DNA of 64,000 bases, taken from positions 186,001 through 250,000 of the forward strand of contig JASGJW010000005.1 in NCBI GenBank assembly GCA_047601145.1, read 5' to 3'. Below, piece after piece: positions 18,145-25,942 of this stretch. The translations under genes and the position numbers were made by a program. The notes below the pieces were generated by a model that ran no database searches, was not told the DNA's origin, and saw only the letters and a program-made list of their open reading frames with translations. Position 1 is the first letter of the stretch. Every line of letters begins with the position of its first letter. The stretch comes from UBA7672 sp047601145 (GTDB taxonomy: Bacteria > Pseudomonadota > Alphaproteobacteria > Caulobacterales > Hyphomonadaceae).

Positions 18145-18495
18145 TTGGCCGACATTCCCGACTATCCGCAAGACGCCGATGGCGACGCCCTGCGTTCCAT
18201 CGCCGAGCGCGGCTCGGACATGACGCGGCCGATGGTGATCGACTTCGCCATCGACGCCGGGTCGAAAGCCATTGCCCTCGAATGCCTCGCCGCGCTGGAA
18301 GACGCCGGCTTCGAAGCCTCGCTCTACCAGGACGAGGAGGACAAGCGCTGGTCCGTCTACTGCCCCATCCGCATGATCCCGGACTATGAGGCCATCGTAC
18401 GCACGCAGAAAGTCCTCGGCGAACTCGCCGCCGAACACGGCGGCACCTCCGACGGCTGGGGCACGTTCGGCAATGTAGAAGAGCCATCGGCCTGA
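18145..18495 (+). CDS. rraB: RraB-family regulator of RNase E
   Basis: A 116-residue acidic protein beginning at a TTG with GGAGA six bases upstream. It has the RraB layout: 'DGDALRSIAERGSDMTRP' start, then 'VIDFAIDAG', 'ALEDAGFEASLYQDEEDKRW', and the C-terminal 'EHGGTSDGWGTFGN' which corresponds to the family's typical Gly-Gly-x-x-Asp-Gly-Trp ending. RraB proteins bind RNase E and adjust its mRNA decay activity. That role is known from enterobacteria and is inferred here. It stands alone between nitronate monooxygenase (divergent) and the TPP riboswitch. Confidence 0.75.
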   Translation: MADIPDYPQDADGDALRSIAERGSDMTRPMVIDFAIDAGSKAIALECLAALEDAGFEASLYQDEEDKRWSVYCPIRMIPDYEAIVRTQKVLGELAAEHGGTSDGWGTFGNVEEPSA

Positions 18496-18530
18496 GGCCT
18501 TCGCCCGCAATTCCCGCGCAAACTCGCACT

Positions 18531-18558
18531 TTGACCTGATCGCCTGCTACGCTAGTGT
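18531..18558 (+). promoter_or_regulatory. Candidate promoter of the TPP riboswitch operon
   Basis: TTGACC (18531-18536) and TAGTGT (18553-18558) are separated by 16 bases and lie directly upstream of the riboswitch, so transcription would begin at about its 5' edge. The TAG-x-x-T type -10 recurs at several promoters in this window. Confidence 0.5.
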
Positions 18559-18565
18559 CCCGCCA

Positions 18566-18664
18566 TCCGAGGGGCGCGGGCGGAAGCCTGCTGAGATCGC
18601 GCAAAGCCGAGCCGCGCGAGCACCCTGAGAACCTGATCCGGGTCATGCCGGCGAAGGGACAGGA
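18566..18664 (+). promoter_or_regulatory. TPP (THI-box) riboswitch
   Basis: All conserved THI-box elements are present in order: AGGGGCGC, then CTGAGA, then ACCCTGAGAACCTGAT, then CCGGGTCATGCCGGCGAAGGGA. The closing stem can be formed by TCC at 18566-18568 with GGA at 18662-18664. The 3' strand of that stem lies within the AGGAGAG ribosome site of the first downstream gene, so thiamine pyrophosphate binding should hide it and block translation. Downstream genes are two PH-like membrane genes followed by thiC. Confidence 0.95.
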
Positions 18665-18671
18665 GAGACGA

Positions 18672-19295
18672 TTGACGGACGCATCAGCTCCAGCCCCAGA
18701 AGTCCCGGCGCCGCCGGGCGCCATTCCCGTCGAGAAGCTGCTATCCGGCCTCCGCGCCGAACTGCTGAAGAACGAACACGTCCTCTGGCAGGGCCGCGGC
18801 AGCGGCCGCGCCTTCGGCGCGCTCAACCGCGCGATGCTCATCCGCCTCGGCCTGCTGGTGGTCGGCGCCGCCCTGCTCGTCGTGGCTATGCTCGACAACC
18901 GCAACCCGTCGTTCAACTGGCTCGCCTGGCTCCTCGGCGCCGTGCTCGTCATCCGCATCGCGATCTATTTCTGGATCAGCTCGGCCGCGCCCGCTCGCCA
19001 GGTCGCGATGCTCACCACCCAGCGCGTTGTCTCGCTCGACGAGATGCAGCCGAACAGCAACTGGCTCGTCGTCCATGGCGGCGAAAGCCGCGCTGAGGCG
19101 CACCATCTTCCGCCCCACCCCATCGTCGTCACCGGCACGAAGCAGCGCGGGCATATCCGCCTCAACCGTCACGCTGGACGCATCCGCGCTTACCCGCCCT
19201 TCATCCTGTTCAACGTCGAGAACCCGCTCGCGCTCGCCGAGAAGATCAAGAAGACACTCAAGATCAACCAGCCGATCGAGGACCGCACGAAATGA
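18672..19295 (+). CDS. PH-like membrane protein behind the TPP riboswitch, paralogue 3
   Basis: A 207-residue protein starting with TTG at 18672, placed by the AGGAGAG site inside the riboswitch's 3' stem. A Pro/Ala-rich N-terminus leads to 'LLKNEHVLWQGRGSGR', two membrane segments (about 55-73 and 80-98), 'QVAMLTTQRVVSLDEM', and a soluble part ending 'ENPLALAEKIKKTLKIN'. This is the same layout as the pair at 12.7-14.0 kb. Being first behind the riboswitch and four bases overlapped with the next gene, it should be repressed by thiamine pyrophosphate. A thiamine-related role is inference only. Confidence 0.7.
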   Translation: MTDASAPAPEVPAPPGAIPVEKLLSGLRAELLKNEHVLWQGRGSGRAFGALNRAMLIRLGLLVVGAALLVVAMLDNRNPSFNWLAWLLGAVLVIRIAIYFWISSAAPARQVAMLTTQRVVSLDEMQPNSNWLVVHGGESRAEAHHLPPHPIVVTGTKQRGHIRLNRHAGRIRAYPPFILFNVENPLALAEKIKKTLKINQPIEDRTK

Positions 19296-19841
19296 CCGCC
19301 GAGGCCGACATCTGGTCAGCCCACCTGCGGCCCGACGAGCGCATCGTCTGGAGCGCGGAAGCGTCCGACGCCCGCCTCCGCGCCGCGCGCCAGCGCATAC
19401 GCCTCATCGCGCTTGGTTCAGGCCTTGCCTCCGGCCTCATCGCCATCCTGCTCGGGGTGCGCTTCTTCGAAAGCTTCACCGCCTACGCCACGCACGACAT
19501 CGCCGCGTCGCTGCTGGTGCCGCTCTATGGCGTGTTCGCGCTCGCCATGGCCGCGCTCAGCTATGGCTCGTTCAGCCGCCTCGCCGTGAAGCCGCCCGCC
19601 GCCACGCACTTTGCCGCCACCAACCAGCGCTTGCTATCGCTCAGCCCGGCGGGCGGCATCGCCGACGAACTGCCCGCCGCTGAGATCGATGGCGTCATTG
19701 CCGGCGGCCGCCCCACTGCGCCCGATATCTACGTCCTCCGCAAGGATGACCCCAACGACCGCCGTGCCTTCGCCATCGAGCACATCGACAAGCCGCTGGA
19801 AGCCAAGGCCATCATTGAAGAGACGTTTCTGGAGCCCGCCC

Positions 19842-19858
<17 letters not shown>
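19292..19858 (+). CDS. PH-like membrane protein in thiC operon, paralogue 4
   Basis: The gene encodes 188 residues, and its ATG overlaps the previous TGA (ATGA). It begins 'AHLRPDERIVWSAEASDAR', followed by two membrane segments (about 38-57 and 70-92), then 'HFAATNQRLLSLSP' and a soluble domain with 'IYVLRKDDPNDRRAFAIEHI' and a final 'LEAKAIIEETFLEP'. The layout matches the other three PH-like proteins but the sequence has diverged. Its last 17 bases overlap the start of thiC, so the three genes form one translational chain under the riboswitch. Function unknown. Confidence 0.7.
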
Positions 19859-21699
<1,841 letters not shown>

Positions 21700-21707
<8 letters not shown>

Positions 21708-21719
21708 GTGTTTAGTCGA
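21700..21719. terminator. Small hairpin across the thiC stop codon
   Basis: TCGACTA at 21700-21706 and TAGTCGA at 21713-21719 are inverted repeats around a six-base loop, spanning the thiC TAG and the stop of the convergent XRE gene. It could work as a weak bidirectional terminator. Homology to the downstream thiC remnant ends exactly here. Confidence 0.35.
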
Positions 21720-21918
21720 GCTCGAACAGCGTCTCCACCTTTGTCCTCAGCGCCTCTGCCAGCTTCAACGCCAGCAGGGTCGAGGGGACAAAGACGCCGT
21801 TCTCCACCGTGTTGATCGTCTTGCGCGACACCTCGACCAGCTCGGCCAGCTCGGCCTGAGTAAGCCCCGCCTTGGTGCGGACCTCCTTGAGGTTGCTCAA
21901 CAGCTTGCGTTCAGGCAT
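21712..21918 (-). CDS. Small XRE-family transcriptional regulator
   Basis: A 68-residue protein made almost entirely of one HTH_XRE domain: 'LKEVRTKAGLTQAELAELVE' (first helices), 'SRKTINTVENG' (recognition helix), and a final 'LALKLAEALRTKVETLFELD'. The start at 21918 has GAGGCGG upstream and overlaps the end of the membrane gene by 8 bases. Short regulators of this type are commonly paired with a small membrane protein in one operon. The probable target is the 36-bp dyad at 22365-22400 in front of the pair. It lies convergent to thiC. Confidence 0.85.
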   Translation of the reverse strand: MPERKLLSNLKEVRTKAGLTQAELAELVEVSRKTINTVENGVFVPSTLLALKLAEALRTKVETLFELD

Positions 21919-22348
21919 CCGCCTCGCCGCGCTTCTCAAGCCACGCAAACCGCACAGCCGCCACGAACGACCCCAGCATCAGCACCAGCGGCAACACCTC
22001 CATCACGCTCAGCGGTACGAACAGGCTCGCCATCAGCACGATCACGCCGCCAATCATCGCCGCGATGAAGCCTGCCTGTGCGGCAGCTGCGCGATTGGCG
22101 CGCGTGAGTTCATCGTCGAGCTCCGCATTGCGCCCCACCAGGCTGAATGCCGTTGTCGACCGCAGCATCAGCACAATCACCAGCCCGCAGAACCCGGTCA
22201 TTCGGACGATCTCAACCGCGCGCGCCGCCCCCGGCGTGATCGGCGCGCCCATGCCAATCACATGCAGTCCGAGCAATCCCAGGAAGATCGCGCCCGCGAG
22301 TATCACCCCCCGCCGCCGCCTGCCCCGCACATCTGCGCTCACCACCAT
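21911..22348 (-). CDS. Four-helix membrane protein paired with XRE regulator
   Basis: The protein has 145 residues with about four hydrophobic segments ('GVILAGAIFLGLLGLHVIGM', 'IVRMTGFCGLVIVLML', 'GFIAAMIGGVIVLMASLFV' and 'VLPLVLMLGSFVAAVRFA') separated by a short charged loop 'GRNAELDDELTRANR'. The two-plus-two arrangement with a central acidic loop resembles DUF2178-type partners of small XRE regulators. It is the first gene of a two-gene operon. Function unknown; perhaps it senses the membrane or controls the regulator. Confidence 0.65.
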   Translation of the reverse strand: MVVSADVRGRRRRGVILAGAIFLGLLGLHVIGMGAPITPGAARAVEIVRMTGFCGLVIVLMLRSTTAFSLVGRNAELDDELTRANRAAAAQAGFIAAMIGGVIVLMASLFVPLSVMEVLPLVLMLGSFVAAVRFAWLEKRGEADA

Positions 22349-22364
22349 AACCGCTCCAACGGCT

Positions 22365-22400
22365 TGTAACCCTCAGGTGACATGCCACCTATAGGTTACA
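22365..22400 (-). promoter_or_regulatory. 36-bp dyad, candidate operator for the XRE/membrane operon
   Basis: The arms are TGTAACC (22365-22371) and GGTTACA (22394-22400), with inner GGTG (22376-22379) and CACC (22386-22389), all centred at 22382.5. The dyad lies 17 bases upstream of the membrane gene start. A TTGACG on the minus strand next to it could be the -35, which would place the dyad over the -10. The strict symmetry suggests binding by a dimer or tetramer of the XRE protein. Confidence 0.6.
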
Positions 22401-22445
22401 CGCGTCAAGAGGCGATTTTTGAGCACGTCGCCCGGCTGAATGACC

Positions 22446-22631
22446 GCTCACTTCCGCTTCATGCGCGGTCTGAAATTCTGCTCGATGAAGATCACGGCGG
22501 ACGTACGGGAATACGCGAGCAAGCTCAACGACCAGCTACTCGGCATGGACGACATGAGCGCGGAATTCGCCGCGGTGGGCGGCGGGCTCTACGTCAGCGA
22601 CAGCGGCGAGAAGCGCGAGGCGATTGATTGG
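22446..22631 (+). pseudogene. Decayed second copy of the thiC 3' end
   Basis: These 186 bases align without gaps to thiC 21522-21707 (constant offset of 924). I count 25 mismatches over the last 167 bases, about 85% identity. Most are at third codon positions, but two iron-sulfur-region cysteines have become Arg and the stop TAG has become TGG. The homology stops at the former stop codon. A short open frame (22440-22691) runs through it but has no ribosome site or domain of its own. The silent changes imply that the tail was once under selection, so it looks like a foreign or older thiC end left by recombination. Confidence 0.8.
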
Positions 22632-22709
22632 AGAAAACTCCGTCTTGGGATTGAATCGCGAGTTGGTGCGCTTACGTTTTGGCGGCTTTAGACAACAAAG
22701 GGGGAGGCC

Positions 22710-23594
22710 ATGGACGTCAAAGGCGAACTCAAAGGCGAGGTTGTCGTCGACGCCAAGGGTACTCAAACTCTGATCGACGCTGCCTTGGAGCTTTTTTCCC
22801 CGGCCACTGAGCTCATAGGCCTGCTCGGGGATGCGGTTCGACTTGCTCGCGTCGAAGTGGCCACCCTGATCACCAAACGCGCCAAGAACATTGCAGACAC
22901 GAATGGGATAGTGTTGACGGCCCCGCCGCTAAAATTCTTGGCGCCTTTCTACGAGAAGGCGTCCCTGGAAGATGTGGACGACCATGAAGCGCACGGCAGA
23001 TGGGCTGAACTTCTAGTCGCTGCGAGTACGTCCACAGGAGCGCACCCGCGATTTATTTCTCTGATGAGTGAAATCGAAGGAGCGCAAGCGCGCTTTCTGA
23101 AGGAAGTGTTCGCCGGGCGTAACCTGGACGAGGTCCATAGATCATTGCGGGCCAAGCGCTTCGACGCTGTGCGTCAGGAATTTACCCTTTCGACGATTGA
23201 AGAGATTGTTTTTGAGATCGAACGTCGATTTCCCGATCATCCACTTCAGACGTTGGTGGATACGCTCAATTTTCACCTCAATGGCCCCGGAATTTTCATA
23301 GCCCGATATCAAATTTCACAGGCTGGCTTGGAATCGTATCCGTATCGAGGCGGCGTTAGAAGGGGCGTCCCCGAGGCGGTCGTCGACTGGGAGGTTTTGC
23401 ACTCTCTCGGCTTACTCGATCGACATTACTATTCTGGTTTTGTGAATCTTCCGAACACGACAACAAGCACTCACTTAGAAATGGAAGTGATTACTATGTC
23501 GGTTCTCGGCATACAGTTTTTGAGGTGCTGGGACCCTCACGTCCGGGATGTAATAAATAGCAGCTTTCTAAAGGCGAAGGATCGAACTGCGTAA
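22710..23594 (+). CDS. DUF4393 / Abi-alpha-type protein
   Basis: A 294-residue soluble protein with a good ribosome site (GGGGGAGG). Segments such as 'PPLKFLAPFYEKASLEDVDD', then 'RWAELLVAASTSTGAHPRFI', and 'MSEIEGAQARFLKEVF' match my memory of DUF4393, later named Abi_alpha after abortive-infection systems; the match is by recall. The codon use is visibly AT-richer than its neighbours, with many A/T third positions, which suggests horizontal transfer. It sits directly after the thiC remnant and before another unusual gene, so a defence-type cargo is possible. No enzymatic motif is evident. Confidence 0.65.
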   Translation: MDVKGELKGEVVVDAKGTQTLIDAALELFSPATELIGLLGDAVRLARVEVATLITKRAKNIADTNGIVLTAPPLKFLAPFYEKASLEDVDDHEAHGRWAELLVAASTSTGAHPRFISLMSEIEGAQARFLKEVFAGRNLDEVHRSLRAKRFDAVRQEFTLSTIEEIVFEIERRFPDHPLQTLVDTLNFHLNGPGIFIARYQISQAGLESYPYRGGVRRGVPEAVVDWEVLHSLGLLDRHYYSGFVNLPNTTTSTHLEMEVITMSVLGIQFLRCWDPHVRDVINSSFLKAKDRTA

Positions 23595-23726
23595 GCGAGT
23601 GGTGCCGAGGTGTCGGCGCGTCGGCCTGCATACGTTGCGCCGATCTCGACGAAATGTACCATTGTGAGCGTCGCGCGATCGCGCATTTCCACGTCAACTC
23701 AATGAGCAGGCGCAATGGGAGCCTCC

Positions 23727-24404
23727 ATGCCCGATCAAGCTTGGGACGCGATTTGGGTGATCTTGGGCGCGTGCATAGCCACAGCCACAACATACTTTTT
23801 CAATCGGTCACTCGAATATAAGCAACGCAGAGCACACGCATTCTCCTTGTTCATCAAGGCATTTACGGCGGCGAACGATGTCTTTTCGGCGAACGTGCAG
23901 TTGCAGGAATTGCTCAAGCGTTTCAAGGATCACACGGGCCGCGACCCCGCACCGCACGAGGTGTGGAGCGCAGTAACTCCTTTTGTTGCGAACAAGTATC
24001 CGGAAATTCAATTCACCGCTGAAGAGCTTTCGCTTTTCGACAAGGACGGCGAAGCCATCGGCAAACTCTTGGAGTTTCTTCGACTCCGACAAATACTACT
24101 GGATGCGCTTGCGATCTACAGCGACAAACGCGCGAAGCTCACCCAAGACTTGGCGTCGCTCACATCATTCAGGAATGAGCCGGGCGGTCTCGTAGGCGCA
24201 ACCACTGTCAACTCCGTCGAACGGCCGGATTTGCATCGCGAAATCGTTGAAACCAACAAGCTGTCCAAAGACGTGCTCGCTCTAGCATTAGAAGGTTCGG
24301 TTCATGCTAGGCGCCTTTGTGACCTAGTGAATCAGAGACTTCCGAAGGCCTTCCGAGAGGGCGATTTTTCTCTCAGCATGAGTCTTCCTCGCGCTAGCGA
24401 CTAA
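23727..24404 (+). CDS. Membrane-anchored protein of unknown function in AT-richer patch
   Basis: The ATG at 23727 follows GGGAG by five bases; an ATG at 23715 would add four residues. The protein of about 225 residues has one N-terminal membrane segment ('AIWVILGACIATATTYFF'), then a long helical soluble part that includes 'FIKAFTAANDVFSANVQLQE', probable coiled-coil, and ends 'RLPKAFREGDFSLSMSLP'. Such an anchor plus helical bundle is common in small defence-island and signal proteins, but I recognise no family. The codon use is lower in GC like the DUF4393 gene, which supports a shared origin. Confidence 0.55.
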   Translation: MPDQAWDAIWVILGACIATATTYFFNRSLEYKQRRAHAFSLFIKAFTAANDVFSANVQLQELLKRFKDHTGRDPAPHEVWSAVTPFVANKYPEIQFTAEELSLFDKDGEAIGKLLEFLRLRQILLDALAIYSDKRAKLTQDLASLTSFRNEPGGLVGATTVNSVERPDLHREIVETNKLSKDVLALALEGSVHARRLCDLVNQRLPKAFREGDFSLSMSLPRASD

Positions 24405-24523
24405 TCGAGAGGTGGCGGACACTGGCACTCCACCCTCAGCTCTGCTACCCACCGCCCCCTCAACATCGGAGGCGCACATGACCCGCAAGGATTACGACGA
24501 CGCTTCCTTTCTCGCCGCAAAAC

Positions 24524-24730
24524 ATGAGCAAGCGGCGTAAGGGCTTCCCTAGCGAGACGCACGTCAAGCGCGGGCGCCGGTTCATCAAGGGCGGCGAGAT
24601 CGAGCTCACTGAAAAGCTGGGCCGTAACGATCCTTGCCCCTGCGGTTCGCGGAGCAGATTTCAAGAACTGCTGCCTCACGTCCGGCCGCTATGACGGCAC
24701 CGAGCGCAAGGACTACTTTCAGAGAGTGAG
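24524..24730 (+). pseudogene. SEC-C zinc-motif protein broken by a +1 frameshift
   Basis: Reading from the ATG at 24524 gives MSKRRKGF..., then 'GRNDPCPCGSRSRF'. The in-frame continuation is meaningless and stops at 24694. If one base in the T run at 24659-24661 is removed, the reading becomes 'RFKNCCLTSGRYDGTERKDYF', completing the classic SEC-C pattern C-x-C-x(8)-C-C. So a small SEC-C protein is present with one extra T, which is either a real mutation or a sequencing slip. Another frame at 24478-24540 (20 codons, with GGAGG upstream) overlaps its start; it may be a leader or a remnant. The 3' limit is approximate. Confidence 0.6.
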
Positions 24731-24771
24731 GCGTGATCCGCGCAGCGGACGGCCGCGTCCGCCCCTCACTC
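24724..24771 (-). terminator. Nested hairpins at the 3' end of the ubiquitin gene
   Basis: Outer arms GAGTGAGG (24724-24731) and CCTCACTC (24764-24771) enclose a perfect 7-bp hairpin GCGGACG/CGTCCGC (24745-24751 and 24756-24762). The outer arm overlaps the ubiquitin stop codon. There is no clear T run, so termination efficiency is uncertain. Confidence 0.4.
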
Positions 24772-25098
24772 CCCGCGCAGCCGCAGCACAAGATGCAGCG
24801 TGCTGCCCTTCTGGATGTTGTAGTCGTCGAGCGTGCGAGCATCCTCCAGTTGCACGCCAGCGAAGATCAGGCGCTGCTGGTCGATAGGCGTGCCGTCCTT
24901 GTCGGCGATCAGCTGCTTCACCTGGCGGACCGTGGTCGCTGCACTGACATCGAATGTCCAGGTCGAGCCGGTCAGCGTCTTGACGAAGACCTGGTAGCCG
25001 CTCTGCGCCTGCACCTGCGCGAAGGCGTGGGCCACAAGCGCGGGAGCCGCCGTAGCCAGCATCAGGCTACACAGCAGGCTGCGTGCGAATCGTTTCAT
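24766..25098 (-). CDS. Exported ubiquitin homologue ending Gly-Glu
   Basis: I start this 110-residue protein at the ATG at 25098 (GGAGG eight bases upstream). Residues 1-34 look like a Sec signal peptide (MKRFARS, then a hydrophobic core, with A-H-A or A-F-A cleavage options). Residues 35-110 align without gaps to all 76 residues of eukaryotic ubiquitin; I count 52 identities against the human sequence. Conserved parts include 'FVKTLTG', 'DQQRLIFAG', 'QLED-x-RTL', 'DYNIQK' and 'STLHLVLRLRG'. The Leu8-Ile44-Val70 patch is intact, and lysines equivalent to K6, K27, K33 and K63 remain, but K11, K29 and K48 are Ser, Leu and Val. The last residue is Glu instead of Gly76, so ordinary conjugation is unlikely. 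No E1, E2 or deubiquitinase gene is nearby. Codon use matches the genome. Confidence 0.93.
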   Translation of the reverse strand: MKRFARSLLCSLMLATAAPALVAHAFAQVQAQSGYQVFVKTLTGSTWTFDVSAATTVRQVKQLIADKDGTPIDQQRLIFAGVQLEDARTLDDYNIQKGSTLHLVLRLRGE

Positions 25099-25151
25099 GA
25101 ACATGCCCTCCCTGGCCATCCGCCCGGCAACCTGCCACGCAGCCGCCGCCT

Positions 25152-25180
25152 TTGAAACCTGCGCCGGACAGTCCTAGTCT
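25152..25180 (+). promoter_or_regulatory. Promoter giving a probably leaderless SRAP mRNA
   Basis: TTGAAA (25152-25157), a 17-base spacer and TAGTCT (25175-25180) end six bases before the ATG at 25187. Transcription should therefore begin at or next to the start codon, which has no usable ribosome site. Confidence 0.5.
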
Positions 25181-25186
25181 ACCTCC

Positions 25187-25861
25187 ATGACCTCGCGCTT
25201 TTTCCGCCGCGCCATCTCGTGGGCCGACTATCGCGCCGCGATCGATCTCGTGGCGCCACCGCACGTCGATGCGCCGGAGCCGGAATACAACATCGCGCCT
25301 GGCGGGTTCGCGCCCATCCTGCGCCGCGCGCCGGAGGGGGAGTATGCTCCGCGCCATGCGATCCAGATCGCGCCCGCCTACTGGGGCCTCGTGCCCGTGT
25401 GGTGGAAACAGCCGCTGTCGGAGAAGAAGTTCTCCACCTTCAACGCGCGCGCCGCCGACATCGAGACAAGCAACACCTTCTCCGGCGCCTTCCGGCAGGG
25501 CCGCTGTCTCGTGCCCGCCTCAGGCTTCTATGCGTGGACCAGCGGCACGCCTTTCGCTTTCGCGTTGCGCTCGGGCGCGTGGTTCTGCTTCGCCGGCTTG
25601 TGGAGCCGCGCGATGATCGACGGTTCGGAGTTCGACACCTTCGCGATCGTCACCACCGAGCCCAACCTCGCCGTCGCAGGCCTCTCCTCGTCCATGCCGG
25701 TGATCCTGTCGCCGCAGCACTATGCGCGCTGGCTCGATCCCCACGACCGCGATCCGCACGCCCTGCTCATGCCCTGCCCCGCCGACGACCTCCGCGCCTG
25801 GCCCGCCAACCCCGCCGTCGGCAATGTCCGCAATCAGGGCGAAGCGCTGCTCGGCGAATGA
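25187..25861 (+). CDS. SRAP/HMCES-family protein with substituted active site
   Basis: A 224-residue SRAP fold (YedK/HMCES, SOS response-associated peptidase): 'YNIAPGG' at 34-40, 'WGLVPVWWK', 'STFNARAADI' at 83-92, 'RCLVPASGFYAW' at 106-117 and 'SMPVILSP'. Active family members form a thiazolidine crosslink at abasic sites in single-stranded DNA using Cys2, a Glu in GFYEW and a His in the I-H-x-R-M-P motif. Here these are Thr2, Ala116 and Ser167, and the Arg of the last motif is Ser169. The fold and Asn35/Asn86/Arg88 are kept, so it may still bind DNA without crosslinking. It is divergent from the ubiquitin gene with 88 bases between them. Confidence 0.85.
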   Translation: MTSRFFRRAISWADYRAAIDLVAPPHVDAPEPEYNIAPGGFAPILRRAPEGEYAPRHAIQIAPAYWGLVPVWWKQPLSEKKFSTFNARAADIETSNTFSGAFRQGRCLVPASGFYAWTSGTPFAFALRSGAWFCFAGLWSRAMIDGSEFDTFAIVTTEPNLAVAGLSSSMPVILSPQHYARWLDPHDRDPHALLMPCPADDLRAWPANPAVGNVRNQGEALLGE

Positions 25862-25886
25862 AGGGTTCGTCTCCCCGACGCCCGCC

Positions 25887-25916
25887 TTGCCTTCCCCCGC
25901 CAAACATTTCTAGACT
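25887..25916 (+). promoter_or_regulatory. Candidate promoter of the lipoprotein pair
   Basis: TTGCCT (25887-25892) and TAGACT (25911-25916) are 18 bases apart and precede the lipoprotein ATG at 25943, which has GGGGGAG as ribosome site. The boxes were read by eye. Confidence 0.4.
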
Positions 25917-25942
25917 TACCCGCAATCACTCGGGGGAGTTCC

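Noticed and set aside
24478..24540. 20-codon frame with GGAGG as an independent gene
   Set aside because: Too short to support alone; reported only as a possible leader or remnant overlapping the SEC-C start.
24766..25098. Ubiquitin-conjugation operon (E1, E2, JAB peptidase) around the ubiquitin gene
   Set aside because: I searched the translations on both sides by eye and found no adenylation, E2 or JAMM motifs; the neighbours are SEC-C, SRAP and lipoproteins.
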